A DNA stretch of 64,000 nt from the NCBI GenBank assembly GCA_044507625.1, contig JBIQJE010000008.1, forward strand, positions 70,844 through 134,843. Direction: 5' to 3'. Made by a program: the position numbers and the translations under genes. A model generated the notes under the pieces. That model was given only the letters and a program-made list of their open reading frames with translations. It was not told where the DNA came from and did not search any database. This document shows positions 1 through 8,963 of the stretch, piece after piece (position 1 is the first letter of the stretch; every line of letters begins with the position of its first letter). The DNA is from Hyphomicrobium_A sp044507625 (GTDB lineage Bacteria > Pseudomonadota > Alphaproteobacteria > Rhizobiales > Hyphomicrobiaceae).

Positions 1-228
1 CTTCCGTTGGTAGACTCCTCAATGGGCGCACCGGCGGACTTGGGCCTACTAACTGCGCCCAAAAGTGAAAAGAGGGTGCGCAGCAAACCCGCGACAACCA
101 ACGCCACGGATTCGTAGTTCCATTCAAACACTCTCGTTTTTATCGCAACTCACCAGTGTTCTCATATTGTTCTTGATTGCCCGGCGTACCCGCGCTAGCG
201 TTATGGAGGCTCAGGCCGAGCCTGTGGG

Positions 229-1764
229 GTGGGCATGTACGGGCAGATTTCCACGCTGGCATTCGTTGGCATCGAGGCGCGCCCCGTCGAGGTGCAGGTG
301 CGCATCACCCCCGGCCGCGCGGCGCTCGTCATCGTGGGGCTGCCGGACAAGGCCGTCGCCGAAAGCTCCGAGCGCGTGCGCAACGCCCTGCACGCGGTGG
401 GGCTGGGGCTTCCCTTCAAGCATGTCACTGTGAATCTGGCGCCGGCTGACCTGCCCAAAGAGGGCAGCCAGTTCGATCTGCCCATCCTGCTGGCGATGAT
501 GGTTGCCATGCAGGCGCTCTCACCCGATGCGGTTGCGGGCTACGCGGCGATCGGGGAGCTGGCGCTCGACGGCTCGATCCGGGCCGTGCCCGGCGCGCTG
601 CCGGCGGCCATCGGCGCCAACGCCCTGGGGAAGGGGCTCATCTGCCCTGCGGCCTGCGGGCCGGAGGCGGCGTGGGCGGGCGAGGACGTCGATATCATCG
701 CGCCGCCGCATCTCCTTTCACTCGTCAATCATTTCAAAGGTCTGCAGGTGCTTGCACGGCCGCAGCCCGCGCTCGAGGGTACCTCGACGCTGAGGCCGGA
801 CCTCGCGGATGTGCGCGGGCAGGAAAGCGCCAAACGTGCGCTCGAGGTGGCCGCCGCGGGCGGGCACAATCTCCTGATGATCGGGCCGCCCGGCTCGGGC
901 AAATCGATGCTGGCGGCGCGCATGCCGTCGATCCTGCCGCCGCTTACGCCCGAAGAGATGCTCGAGGTCTCGATGGTGCACAGCCTCGCTGGCGAATTGA
1001 TGGGCGGCAAGCTCGCGACAGAGCGCCCTTACCGCACCCCGCACCACTCGGCGAGCATGGCCGCACTCGTCGGCGGCGGCACGCGACCCAAACCCGGCGA
1101 GGTGAGCCTGGCGCACCTCGGCGTGCTGTTCCTCGACGAGTTCCCCGAGTTTCAGCCGGCGGTGCTCGATGCGCTACGCCAGCCGCTGGAAACCGGCGAG
1201 ACGGTCATCGCACGCGCCAATCACCGCATTCAATATCCATCGCGCATCCAGCTTGTCGCCGCGATGAACCCATGCCGCTGCGGCGGCGGGACGGGCACCA
1301 CGTGCAAACGGGGCGCGCGCTGCGCGGCCGAATACCAGGCGCGTATCTCGGGCCCGCTGCTGGATAGGATCGACGTGCAGATCGAGGTGCCCGCGGTGAG
1401 CGCCGCCGACCTCATTCTGCCCGCGTCCGCCGAGGGCAGCGCCGAGGTGGGGGCCCGGGTTGCCCGTGCACGGGAGTTGCAGCGGCGGCGATTTGCTGCG
1501 CTCGGCGTCAAAGGCATGCGTACCAACGCGGAATGCTCAGGACGGCTGCTAGAGGACGTCGCCCGTCCCGATGCGGAAGGCGCCGCTCTGCTCCGGCGCG
1601 CCGCCGATACGCTGCAGCTCACCGCACGCGGCTTCCACCGTACGTTGCGTGTTGCGCGGACGCTGGCGGACCTCGACGGGGCGGAGGGGATCGCGCACGT
1701 GCATATCGCCGAAGCGCTGAGCTATCGCGGCGAGACGCTGCGCCAGCAGGTCAATGCCGCCTGA
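229..1764 (+). CDS. comM: ComM/YifB-type Mg-chelatase-like AAA+ ATPase
   Basis: A full-length member of the YifB/ComM family (511 aa; family about 500). An N-terminal Lon-protease-like (ChlI) domain covers roughly residues 1-170. The AAA+ core follows, with Walker A GPPGSGKS at 219-226 and Walker B VLFLDEF near 299-305. A Cys-containing loop (MNPCRCG) and a C-terminal Mg-chelatase domain complete it. In naturally transformable bacteria ComM is a hexameric helicase that promotes branch migration during recombination; in other bacteria its role is less clear. The frame opens with GTG at 229 and an ATG follows two codons later at 235; either may be the start. It is transcribed toward folD, which is on the other strand. 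Confidence 0.93.
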   Translation: MGMYGQISTLAFVGIEARPVEVQVRITPGRAALVIVGLPDKAVAESSERVRNALHAVGLGLPFKHVTVNLAPADLPKEGSQFDLPILLAMMVAMQALSPDAVAGYAAIGELALDGSIRAVPGALPAAIGANALGKGLICPAACGPEAAWAGEDVDIIAPPHLLSLVNHFKGLQVLARPQPALEGTSTLRPDLADVRGQESAKRALEVAAAGGHNLLMIGPPGSGKSMLAARMPSILPPLTPEEMLEVSMVHSLAGELMGGKLATERPYRTPHHSASMAALVGGGTRPKPGEVSLAHLGVLFLDEFPEFQPAVLDALRQPLETGETVIARANHRIQYPSRIQLVAAMNPCRCGGGTGTTCKRGARCAAEYQARISGPLLDRIDVQIEVPAVSAADLILPASAEGSAEVGARVARARELQRRRFAALGVKGMRTNAECSGRLLEDVARPDAEGAALLRRAADTLQLTARGFHRTLRVARTLADLDGAEGIAHVHIAEALSYRGETLRQQVNAA

Positions 1765-1794
1765 TCCGCGGCGCGTCCAAGGTTCACCTGCACA

Positions 1795-1814
1795 AGTCCC
1801 GCAAGCGCGGGACT
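1795..1814 (+). terminator. Hairpin downstream of comM
   Basis: A perfect 8-bp stem (AGTCCCGC / GCGGGACT) with a 4-nt loop begins 30 bases after the comM stop. It has no clear T-run, so intrinsic termination is only plausible. Confidence 0.4.
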
Positions 1815-1860
1815 GCAAGGCTCGGAACTGCGAGGCGCTGGACAGGCATTTTCGGTGCCA

Positions 1861-1899
1861 AAAGAAAAGCAGCGGACCGCATCCCGCGATCCGCTGCTG
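1861..1899 (-). terminator. Rho-independent terminator of folD
   Basis: A 9-bp inverted repeat (AGCAGCGGA at 1869-1877, TCCGCTGCT at 1891-1899) is flanked on its left by an A-rich run. Read on the minus strand this is a hairpin followed by a T-rich tract, just after the folD stop. Confidence 0.7.
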
Positions 1900-1936
1900 A
1901 ATATGCGTCCGGCTCGGCGCCGGAGTGGCTTCAGGC

Positions 1937-2815
1937 TCAGGCCCGCGCCAGACCGCGCTGCATGAGCGCCGCCTCGACGGTGTTCTTCAGGAGGCAGGCG
2001 ATGGTCATCGGGCCGACGCCACCCGGCACCGGGGTGATGGCGCCCGCAACCTGCGCCGCCGAAGCGTACTCGACATCGCCGACGATCTTGCCCTTGCCGT
2101 CTTCCTTGACGATGCGGTTGATGCCGACGTCGATCACGATGGCGCCCGGCTTAATCCAATCGCCCTTCACGAACTCGGGCTTGCCGATGGCCGCGACGAC
2201 GAGATCGGCGCTGCGGACCACATCCGGCAAATCCTTCGTACGCGAGTGCGCGATCGTCACCGTGCAGTTCTCGCGCAGCAGCAGCTGCGCCATCGGCTTG
2301 CCGACGATGTTGGAGCGGCCCACGACAACGGCGTTGAGCCCGGACAGATCGTCCTGGAAGCTGCGCGCGAGGATGACGGAGCCGACCGGCGTACAAGGCG
2401 CCAGAGCGCGCTCACCGATGGAAAGTCGGCCGACGTTCATCGGATGGAAGCCATCGACATCCTTCAGAGGGTCGATCAGCTCCAGAACCTTGTTGGAATC
2501 CATGTGCTTGGGCAGCGGCATCTGCACCAGAATGCCGTTGACGGCGGGATCGGCGTTGAGCTTGCGGACGAGGTCGAGCACCACCTCTTCGGGGGTATCC
2601 TCGGCGAGCTTGTGCTCGAACGACTGCATGCCGACTTCGATGGTCTGCTGCGCCTTGTTGCGCACGTACACCTTGCTGGCCGGATCCTCGCCAACCAGAA
2701 CCACGGCGAGACCGGGCACGAATCCGTGCTCCGCCTTGAGGCGCGCAACGTCGGCGGCAACATCAGAGCGCACCTTGGCGGCAATGGTCTTGCCGTCAAT
2801 GACAAATGCAGTCAT
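1937..2815 (-). CDS. folD: Bifunctional methylene-H4F dehydrogenase / methenyl-H4F cyclohydrolase FolD
   Basis: FolD catalyses two steps of one-carbon metabolism in the cytoplasm: oxidation of 5,10-methylene-tetrahydrofolate to methenyl-H4F, then hydrolysis to 10-formyl-H4F. The 292-aa length fits the family. Visible signatures include the catalytic region VYVRNKAQ with its conserved Lys, the GILVQMPLP segment, the NAD(P)-binding motif VVGRSNIVGKP and the C-terminal TPVPGGVGPMT. The frame stays open upstream, but the start at 2815 (MTAFVIDG) is chosen because a strong GGGAGGAAG ribosome-binding site precedes it by about 7 bases. The adjacent one-carbon context (formate dehydrogenase 54 kb away) is compatible with a methylotrophic host. 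Confidence 0.96.
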   Translation of the reverse strand: MTAFVIDGKTIAAKVRSDVAADVARLKAEHGFVPGLAVVLVGEDPASKVYVRNKAQQTIEVGMQSFEHKLAEDTPEEVVLDLVRKLNADPAVNGILVQMPLPKHMDSNKVLELIDPLKDVDGFHPMNVGRLSIGERALAPCTPVGSVILARSFQDDLSGLNAVVVGRSNIVGKPMAQLLLRENCTVTIAHSRTKDLPDVVRSADLVVAAIGKPEFVKGDWIKPGAIVIDVGINRIVKEDGKGKIVGDVEYASAAQVAGAITPVPGGVGPMTIACLLKNTVEAALMQRGLARA

Positions 2816-2867
2816 GGAAACACTTCCTCCCTCGGAATCGATCAATATGCCCCGCGCGTGAGACCCG

Positions 2868-3194
2868 TTAGCGGCCGGGCGCGAGCATGGCCTTAAGGCG
2901 CTGCTCGAGGCAAACTCCATCCCCGCTGATAGTGAGCGACTTGATGCGGGATTTCGCTCCCCCAGTCACACGTACTGTGCTCTTGGGCACATCAAGCCAG
3001 CGGGCGATGAGCTTTTCCACCGCCGCGTTGGCTTCCCCCTCGGCTGGAACCGCGCGTACGCGCGCAGCCAGCGCCGGTCCCTCCGCGCTAGGGATGACGC
3101 CTTCGACGCCTTCTATCGAGGATTTCGGAGTGAGGCGCACGCGCACGATGACGCACCCGTCGCACGCGCGCCAAGGTTGCTCCGCCGGGCTCAT
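2868..3194 (-). CDS. DUF167 / YggU family protein
   Basis: A 108-aa protein of the DUF167 family (YggU/UPF0235), a small alpha/beta fold of unknown biochemical role. The family's VRLTPKS, VRAVPAEGEAN and GAKSRIK segments are all visible. The start at 3194 is supported by an ATGA overlap with the stop of the upstream YggT gene, which implies translational coupling. This yggT-DUF167-folD order, all on the minus strand, is a common alphaproteobacterial arrangement and indicates conserved chromosomal backbone. Confidence 0.88.
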   Translation of the reverse strand: MSPAEQPWRACDGCVIVRVRLTPKSSIEGVEGVIPSAEGPALAARVRAVPAEGEANAAVEKLIARWLDVPKSTVRVTGGAKSRIKSLTISGDGVCLEQRLKAMLAPGR

Positions 3195-3496
3195 CCCGCG
3201 GAGATGACGAGGTCCCGCAGGGTTCCCAGAACCACGCTCTGCACGAAGAAGCAGGCGAGCAGCAGGATCACCGGCGAAATATCGATGGCGCCGAGGTTCG
3301 GCATCATGTTGCGGATGGGGCGTAAGAGCGGCTCGGTCACCGCGTTGAGGCCCTGCCAAATGGCGCGAACCGTCGGGTTGTAGGGGTTAACGACCCCGAA
3401 CGCCATAAGCCAGCTCAGGATGACGCTGGCGATGACGATATAGACGTAGAGCTGTACGAGGTAGCCGACGAAATCGATCAGGCGAAGTAGGAACAT
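3191..3496 (-). CDS. yggT: YggT family integral membrane protein
   Basis: A 101-aa protein with two strongly hydrophobic segments (about residues 3-32 and 72-95) around the conserved loop PYNPTVRAIWQGLNAVTEPLLRP, as in YggT proteins. The family is linked to osmotic tolerance and envelope integrity, but no reaction is established. It is the first gene of the YggT-DUF167 pair, whose coding sequences overlap by four bases. About 140 bp separate it from the divergent tRNA-Ala gene. Confidence 0.88.
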   Translation of the reverse strand: MFLLRLIDFVGYLVQLYVYIVIASVILSWLMAFGVVNPYNPTVRAIWQGLNAVTEPLLRPIRNMMPNLGAIDISPVILLLACFFVQSVVLGTLRDLVISAG

Positions 3497-3637
3497 CGTG
3501 CTGGGCTCCGGGTGACGCCCGCCACGTGTAACCTTTGTGGCCCGGGCGGGGCAAGCCGCATAGGGCGGCCAGGCACCACCGTTTGCACGTTCCTTGACAA
3601 GATTCGGGGCGATCCCCTAAATGCCGCCGAACTGCCC

Positions 3638-3713
3638 GGGGCCGTAGCTCAGATGGGAGAGCGCTGCAATCGCACTGCAGAGGTCAGGGGTTCGATTCCC
3701 CTCGGCTCCACCA
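3638..3713 (+). tRNA. tRNA-Ala (anticodon CGC)
   Basis: A complete cloverleaf can be folded by eye. The acceptor is GGGGCCG / CGGCTCC with one G-U pair, and the D-stem is GCTC / GAGC. The anticodon stem is CTGCA / TGCAG with loop ATCGCAC. The T-arm is AGGGG TTCGATT CCCCT, and CCA is encoded. The anticodon CGC reads GCG (Ala). The 3' 45 bases form the left attachment site of the large element that follows, and the gene is left intact by the integration. Confidence 0.95.
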
Positions 3714-3715
3714 AC
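3669..3715 (+). repeat. attL: 47-bp direct repeat in tRNA-Ala
   Basis: These 47 bases, running from the anticodon loop to two bases past CCA, recur without mismatch at 54620-54666. The flanking bases differ on both sides at both copies, so the identity block is exactly 47 bp. It is the left junction of the integrated element. Confidence 0.95.
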
Positions 3716-3758
3716 GACATCAAGCGCTTAGCCCAATAGCGCGAATCTCAAAACCTCT

Positions 3759-3847
3759 CGGTCACACACCGGTCACACACGGATGCAGATTCGTGTCCTC
3801 GCTGGACATGCGCGCGCGTGCCGTAACTTCAGGGCGGTGTGTGACCG
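3759..3847. promoter_or_regulatory. Putative integrase arm-type sites, left end
   Basis: Two exact tandem 11-mers CGGTCACACAC lie at 3759-3769 and 3770-3780, and an exact inverted copy (GTGTGTGACCG) lies at 3837-3847. Very similar tandem repeats with period 10 lie at 54457-54477, between the integrase and the right attachment site. Short repeats at both ends of an integrated element are typical of arm-type integrase or excisionase binding sites; binding is inferred. Confidence 0.55.
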
Positions 3848-3993
3848 TGCCTCCGCTGATCGCGGGCGGGAATCCGGTGCGCGTGGTGCTGTCGGCTTCG
3901 ATCGCCAGGCGGCGCGTTAATGCCGCTTAACCGACAACCTGCGCCCGGCAGTGCAGTCTCGGTCCGTGGAATCCGATTCGCGGGCCGGTACCG

Positions 3994-4809
3994 ATGCGCT
4001 GCCACTATCTGAGCGACCTTCATCTCGAGTCCCAAGACTTTCAATGGACGCTGCCCGAAGGCGATGTGCTCATCATCGCCGGGGATTTGTGCCACGCGCG
4101 ATGCATCGATCCCGCCCGGCAGGACAAGTACAGCATCGATCAGCGGACGCGCGTGATGCGCTTCGTTGATGCGGCACGGGCGAATTTTGCACACGTGCTC
4201 GTGGTTGCCGGCAATCACGAACACTACGACGGCGTGTTTGAGGAGACAGCGGGGCTCCTGCGAGAGCACCTGCCAGGCTTGACCGTGCTCGATAATGAAG
4301 TGGCCGAGATTGACGGCGTACGCTTCTTCGGCACCACGCTCTGGTCGGATTTCGAGGGACGCAGCGCGGCGAGCGTGAACGGGGTACGTCGCCGCTTGGG
4401 CGAATATTTCTTCGTCAAGACGCGCGTGATGGGTGCCGATGGGCAGGAGACGCTGGTGAAGTTCCAGCCGGAGCACGCGCTGGCCGCGCACGATCAGGCA
4501 TGGGCGGCCTTGTCGGCCGAGGTTCGCGTTGGAGAAGGAAAGCGCCGCGTTGTGATCTCGCATCACGCGCCGAGCTGTCAGGGCCTTAACCCGATGCAAC
4601 TCGGCAACGGGCTTGATGGGGCGTTCGCGAGCAATCTCGACGGAGCCGTCACGAAGATGGGCAGTGTCGTGGCGTGGGTGCATGGGCACACGCACATCCG
4701 GCGTGTCTACCGCATCGGGCAAACCGGGGTATACGTGAATTGCCGGGGCTTCGAAGGCAAGGACCCGTCGGCGCGCAACTTCGCGCCGACGGCGTTCTTC
4801 GATCTCTGA
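3994..4809 (+). CDS. Calcineurin-like metallophosphoesterase
   Basis: A 271-aa protein with the complete metal-binding set of the calcineurin-like phosphoesterase fold. In order these are SDLHLE (about 7-12), AGDL (about 30-33), GNHEH (about 72-76), SHHAP and the C-terminal GHTHIR. Such enzymes hydrolyse phosphomono- or diesters with a two-metal centre; the substrate cannot be told from sequence, though nucleotides or DNA are common. No clear ribosome-binding site precedes the ATG. It is the first gene inside the left end of the element and converges on the relaxase gene 12 bases away. Confidence 0.85.
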   Translation: MRCHYLSDLHLESQDFQWTLPEGDVLIIAGDLCHARCIDPARQDKYSIDQRTRVMRFVDAARANFAHVLVVAGNHEHYDGVFEETAGLLREHLPGLTVLDNEVAEIDGVRFFGTTLWSDFEGRSAASVNGVRRRLGEYFFVKTRVMGADGQETLVKFQPEHALAAHDQAWAALSAEVRVGEGKRRVVISHHAPSCQGLNPMQLGNGLDGAFASNLDGAVTKMGSVVAWVHGHTHIRRVYRIGQTGVYVNCRGFEGKDPSARNFAPTAFFDL

Positions 4810-4820
4810 TCCATTATGGA

Positions 4821-6365
4821 TCAAAGCTCGCGTCCGAAATCACGGCCGCGATTCTTCCTGCGCCACTCTTCCATATCGCGGCGGATCCTGGCCGCTCTGT
4901 CAGCCGCTTGCGGCGCCGCCGTCTCGTTGAAGGGAACCGCGGAAGAGGGGGGCCCGGCATCATTGTCCGGCTGCTTCGCCGGTGCAGACGTGGCCGACGG
5001 CCGCCGGAGCTCCGGAGTGTCCGGCCGTCTCTGACGGTCATAGAAAGCCTGCCTCTCGGCCCGGATGCGCGCCACGTATGCCTGATCCGTCTCGAAGGGC
5101 GGCGCATCGGCCGCCACGCGCACCGGGCGTCCGTATTCGCGCTCGAGGATGAGTTCGTTTTTGGCTCGGAGGAATCCAACTGACCGGCGCGCGACCTCCG
5201 CCTGCTGGAGCCGCTCTGCCGATCGTTCGGCGGCGTGCCGGGTTTTGAGCGCCTCGAAGCGCGGCTCGTGCGCGCGCCAGGCGCGTTCGACCAGCTCATG
5301 CGTGTCCGCCTTCTGCACCTGGGCAAGGCGGTTGCGCTCCCGCCGCTGCATGCGCCCGACCGCATCTTCCAGCTTTTTCGGTGAAAGGATCAGCTGCAGC
5401 TTGCGCTTCATCGTTAATGCCTTGCCGCTGCCGAGGCGCTCGCTGTTTACGAACACATAGACGGCGCGCTCGAAGATGTGGCTCTCCTTGCTGGTGACCT
5501 GACGCATCTCCTTGCGTTGGGCGGCATAGAGCGCCCGCCATCGCCGCCGGTATTGATCGCTGACATGGCGCCTTGCATTGTCGGTTGCCTTCTTGGTCGT
5601 TTCCATCAGGGCCGCAAATTCCTGACGGTGGCGCGCCCATGTGACGTCGCGTTCGGTCAGGTGCCGGCGATCAAGCTCGGCGCTGTGCCGCTTCATGCGA
5701 TCGATGATGTCCTGCCGCTCAAGCCACTGTTTGCGGTTCCTGGCCCGGTGCTTCACCGCCACATAGGGGGCCTCGTTCCGGTTGGCAGAGTCTGTAGGCT
5801 CCGCGAAGCGGCTGGACTCGCGTTCGGCCTTGAGGCGCGCGCGCTCGGCATTGTTCCTGATCCGCTCCTCGCAATGGATGCCGTGTTCGCGCTCATAGGC
5901 CTCGGCCCACCGCGAAAGGCGTTCCTTGGTGTATTTGAGCGGCGCGGTGAGCCCGGTATCGGGGTGGACGGTGTTGACGACGATATGGACGTGGAGATGC
6001 TCCTTGTCGCCATGCGCCGCCATCAACACCTGGTGCTCGAGAAGGCTGAGCGCCTTGAGGCTGGAGAGCGCCGTAGCGCGCATATGTTCGGGAGAGGGGT
6101 TGTCGCTGATTGCCCAGGAGAGGCTGTAATGCAGGACGGGCTTTGTATTCTTGCGCCCGCGCGCGTCCCGGCCCGCCTGCTGCTTGAGCATGGCCTGGTC
6201 ACGGGCGACGCAGAACATCTCGAACCACGCATCATCGGGATGCGAGAAGATGTTGCGCGTGTCTGTCCAAAGGACGCGGTCAGGGGAAGTCGTCGCTGCG
6301 TCGCGCAGGATGTACCCGCACGCTCCTTTGAAACTCTGCCCGCGTTTGTGGAGGCGGGGTATCAT
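4821..6365 (-). CDS. Relaxase / mobilization nuclease (VirD2-like, MOB-P type)
   Basis: The transesterase that nicks oriT and pilots the transferred strand. The N-terminal about 160 residues are the relaxase domain. They include a candidate catalytic Tyr18 (GYIL), the motif-II-like segment LHYSLSW at 78-84, and the metal-binding motif III with H118, H125, H127 and N131 (HGDKEHLHVHIVVN). The remaining about 350 residues are charged and rich in Arg, Glu and Lys, probably helical, without a recognisable primase or helicase domain. The start overlaps the 3' end of the mobC-like gene by 86 bp, so the two form one operon. The total of 514 aa is ordinary for mobilizable-plasmid relaxases. Confidence 0.88.
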   Translation of the reverse strand: MIPRLHKRGQSFKGACGYILRDAATTSPDRVLWTDTRNIFSHPDDAWFEMFCVARDQAMLKQQAGRDARGRKNTKPVLHYSLSWAISDNPSPEHMRATALSSLKALSLLEHQVLMAAHGDKEHLHVHIVVNTVHPDTGLTAPLKYTKERLSRWAEAYEREHGIHCEERIRNNAERARLKAERESSRFAEPTDSANRNEAPYVAVKHRARNRKQWLERQDIIDRMKRHSAELDRRHLTERDVTWARHRQEFAALMETTKKATDNARRHVSDQYRRRWRALYAAQRKEMRQVTSKESHIFERAVYVFVNSERLGSGKALTMKRKLQLILSPKKLEDAVGRMQRRERNRLAQVQKADTHELVERAWRAHEPRFEALKTRHAAERSAERLQQAEVARRSVGFLRAKNELILEREYGRPVRVAADAPPFETDQAYVARIRAERQAFYDRQRRPDTPELRRPSATSAPAKQPDNDAGPPSSAVPFNETAAPQAADRAARIRRDMEEWRRKNRGRDFGREL

Positions 6366-6741
6366 CGTTGGTCCTCGTCCCGAGGGTTTGGGCCTTCTGG
6401 TTGATGAGCTCCTGGGCCAGCAACATGCTCAGGAGCTTGTTGAGTGTCCGCCATGCGAACATCACATCGGTGGGAAGGTTGCTGTTGGTTGCATGGGCGA
6501 TCTGGTTGACGTTGTTGCCGATGCGCCGAAGCTCGGTGAACAGCGCCGGATCCATGACGCGGTAGGCAGGGCGCGCGCTCATGTCGACCTTGCCGTCAAG
6601 GACAAGGCGTTCGCAAAAGCCGGACAGCGTAAGACCAAGCTCGCGCGCCTGCCGGCTGCAGCGCGCGTGGTCGTCCTCCGTCAAGCGGATACAGACCATC
6701 TTCGTCCGGGCGCCTTTTTCGTGTGTCCGTCGCTTTGGCAC
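6280..6741 (-). CDS. mobC: MobC-type relaxosome accessory protein
   Basis: A 153-aa protein with an N-terminal ribbon-helix-helix-like segment (KMVCIRLTEDDHARCSRQARELGLTLS) followed by the MobC hallmark ELRRIGNNVNQIAHATN (about 90-106). MobC proteins bind oriT and help open the DNA for the relaxase. The gene lies directly upstream of, and overlaps, the relaxase gene. The roughly 760-bp non-coding region before it is where oriT would be expected. Confidence 0.85.
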   Translation of the reverse strand: MPKRRTHEKGARTKMVCIRLTEDDHARCSRQARELGLTLSGFCERLVLDGKVDMSARPAYRVMDPALFTELRRIGNNVNQIAHATNSNLPTDVMFAWRTLNKLLSMLLAQELINQKAQTLGTRTNDDTPPPQTRAEFQRSVRVHPARRSDDFP

Positions 6742-7502
6742 TGAAGCCTCTGTTTATGCTGGTACGGCGCAGGCTCACGCACTGACCGGAGGGGTCCAGG
6801 GGAGTGGCGGAGCCCTCTCCCCGGCGAGAGGGATTTGAATTCGATATCCGCGTAAGCGGGTAATATCGATATCAAATCCACATCTCGCTACCCCTCTGCC
6901 TTACCGTACGTGCATTGCATCGTCTGTCTCATTTGCTTTTGTCGGGTTATTCCCAAGTTTTGTTATGGGCATATGCAAAAGGCAATATCTGGAACCTGCC
7001 ATAACATCGGCAATTTCGCGGCTTTTGGCATAACGTGGAAGAACGTCGCGCGAGATTTCGCGCATAATTATTTTCATCAGCGTCACCCCGACCGGATCCA
7101 CGCTGCCGACGCGCTTGCACCGCGCAAGGACAACCTGCGCCCACCCGCGCGGCGCAGGCCGCGCGGGTCCCTGCGGCTCGGTTTCCGCTATGCGGCTGCG
7201 TCCTTGCGCGGTGCCGCGCGCGTGCGGCTTGATTTGTGCGTGGGTCGGGGCGGAAGGATGGGTGCTTTCAGGTCGAACAAAAGGATATGTGATGCCGTCC
7301 TGAAACCGCCGCCGAAAAATTTCGCGGCTCGGGCAATTATTTTATTGAAACATGCCGGCCCATGGCCGCGCATTTCCTATCGCCGCTGAATTCCCCGGCG
7401 CGTTTACGTGCGCTATTCCTTCGCTATTCTTTTCTCGCAGCTCCCGATATGGCGCGAGCACGCTCCAGCCGCATCCCGAGCCACTCGTAGCAATCGCGTT
7501 GC
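6742..7502. other. Non-coding region between mobC and the coupling-protein gene
   Basis: No convincing gene is seen. The left part carries strong inverted repeats (see 6832-6878) and is the likely transfer origin. The middle (about 6900-7110) is clearly richer in A+T than its surroundings. It contains GTTATGG and two copies of (C/G)CATAAC-type motifs (about 6962-7035), which may be regulator sites for the divergent transfer operons. Confidence 0.6.
6832..6878. other. oriT: oriT candidate: nested inverted repeat
   Basis: The segment folds into a long stem: GATTTGA (6832-6838) with TCAAATC (6872-6878), a two-base mismatch, then TCGATAT with ATATCGA, and a terminal CCGC-GTAA-GCGG hairpin. A second hairpin (GGGGAG ... 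CTCCCC, about 6800-6823) precedes it. It lies just upstream of mobC-relaxase, the usual place for oriT. No consensus nick sequence could be recognised with certainty. Confidence 0.5.
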
Positions 7503-8963
7503 TTGCGTCTGTTGTTTGCGTCTCATGGGGGCGACGGGCCTGGACCTGCCGCCGGACTCTCACGTGGAGACGGGACATTGCACGAAACGGATTTTCCGCC
7601 GCGCGGCTCGGCTGCGGCCGGTTGCCCCGAGGCGCCGCCCTCGCGGATCTGGGGCCACCCTTGGGAGCTTGGCCCCGGCTGGGACTGGACACCGGGCATG
7701 GTCATGCTCGGACGATGGGAGCGGCGCGTGCTTGGCCGCGACGATGACCGTCACGTCGTCACTGTCGCGGGATCGCGCGCAGGCAAATCCACGACGGTGC
7801 TTATTCCGAACCTGCTGCATTATCCAGGCTCGGTGGTCGTGCTCGACCCCAAGGGCGAGCTGGCGCGTGCGACCGCCGCGGCCCGCGCCCGGATGGGCCA
7901 GCGCGTCTTCGTGCTCGACCCGTTCGGCGAGACCGGCATTGCCTCGGCCTCGCATAATCCGTTCTCCGAGCTTGGCATGGGCCGGTCCGAGCATGTCGCC
8001 GCGGATGCCGCGCAGCTCGCGGACGCGCTCATCATCAACAATGCCAAGGACCCGCACTGGACCGACAGCGCGAAGAATCTCACACGCGGCATCACGCTGC
8101 ATCTCATGGACCGCGAGCCCCAGGCGGCAAGTCTGCGCGAGCTGCGCAGATGCCTGCATTACGTCCCCGCGGAACTGGACAGGCTCTTTGCGTCCATGGC
8201 GGAGTCGACGGCCTTTGACGGCGTCGTCGCCAATATCGGCGCCGCGTTCCTCGGCAAGAGCGAAGCCGGCGGACGGGAACTGCAAAGCATCCTTTCGACG
8301 GCGCAGGAGCAGACCGCGCCGCTCGACGACATTCTGGGCATCACCGCGCAATCGGATTTCCGGCTCTCGGATCTGCGGTCGGGCAGGATGAGTCTGTATC
8401 TCGTGCTGCCCGGCATGCGCATGGGCACGCATTACCGGTGGCTGCGTCTGGTCATCCAGCAGGCGCTCAACGCCATGGAACGCGCGCCGGTGCCGCGCGG
8501 ACACCTCCCGGTCCTGTTCGTACTCGAGGAATTCCCGGCGCTCGGCCATATGCGCTCCATCGAGACCGCCGCCGGCCTGATGGCCGGGTTCGGCGTCAAG
8601 CTCTGGAGCGTGCTGCAGGACCTGACGCAACTGAAGCGGCACTACCGCGACTCCTGGGAAACCTTCCTCGGCAATGCGGGCACGATCCAGGCCTTCGCCA
8701 ATATGGACGAGACGACCACGAAATATCTGTCGGCGCTTCTCGGGCAGACGACAATCATCGAGGAGCACGCGCATTTCGTGACGGCCGCGCAGCGCGCGCA
8801 GGGCGATTTCGGAACGCGTCAGAACATCCGCTCGGTGCCGTTGCTCGCGCCTGCGGAGATCACGATGCATTTCGCGCGTGAAACCAGCCGCCAGCTCGTC
8901 CTGGTGCCCGGCGAGCGCCCTGCGTATTTCGAGCGGCTGCCAATCCCCCGGGGTGACGCATGA
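7503..8963 (+). CDS. VirD4/TraG-type coupling protein without membrane anchor
   Basis: A type IV coupling protein, an ATPase that links the relaxosome to a secretion channel. Walker A GSRAGKST lies at 90-97, the conserved VVVLDPKGEL follows, and Walker B VLFVLEEFPALG is near 337-348. The C-terminal part has the usual LQDLTQLK and GN-QAF segments. At 486 aa it lacks the N-terminal transmembrane helices found in VirD4/TraG. The start is uncertain: TTG at 7503 opens the frame, but TTG at 7578 is preceded by GGAGAC at good spacing and may be the real one. The downstream gene, which does encode a membrane protein, overlaps by four bases. Confidence 0.85.
   Translation: MRLLFASHGGDGPGPAAGLSRGDGTLHETDFPPRGSAAAGCPEAPPSRIWGHPWELGPGWDWTPGMVMLGRWERRVLGRDDDRHVVTVAGSRAGKSTTVLIPNLLHYPGSVVVLDPKGELARATAAARARMGQRVFVLDPFGETGIASASHNPFSELGMGRSEHVAADAAQLADALIINNAKDPHWTDSAKNLTRGITLHLMDREPQAASLRELRRCLHYVPAELDRLFASMAESTAFDGVVANIGAAFLGKSEAGGRELQSILSTAQEQTAPLDDILGITAQSDFRLSDLRSGRMSLYLVLPGMRMGTHYRWLRLVIQQALNAMERAPVPRGHLPVLFVLEEFPALGHMRSIETAAGLMAGFGVKLWSVLQDLTQLKRHYRDSWETFLGNAGTIQAFANMDETTTKYLSALLGQTTIIEEHAHFVTAAQRAQGDFGTRQNIRSVPLLAPAEITMHFARETSRQLVLVPGERPAYFERLPIPRGDA

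Noticed and set aside
1533..2861. Long plus-strand frame antisense to folD
   Set aside because: It lies opposite a clear FolD with a ribosome-binding site, has a Thr/Ser/Arg-rich low-complexity product and no family resemblance: a GC-rich shadow.
5478..6404. 308-residue plus-strand frame opposite the relaxase
   Set aside because: The relaxase motifs and the mobC overlap are on the minus strand; the plus-strand product has no recognisable domain.
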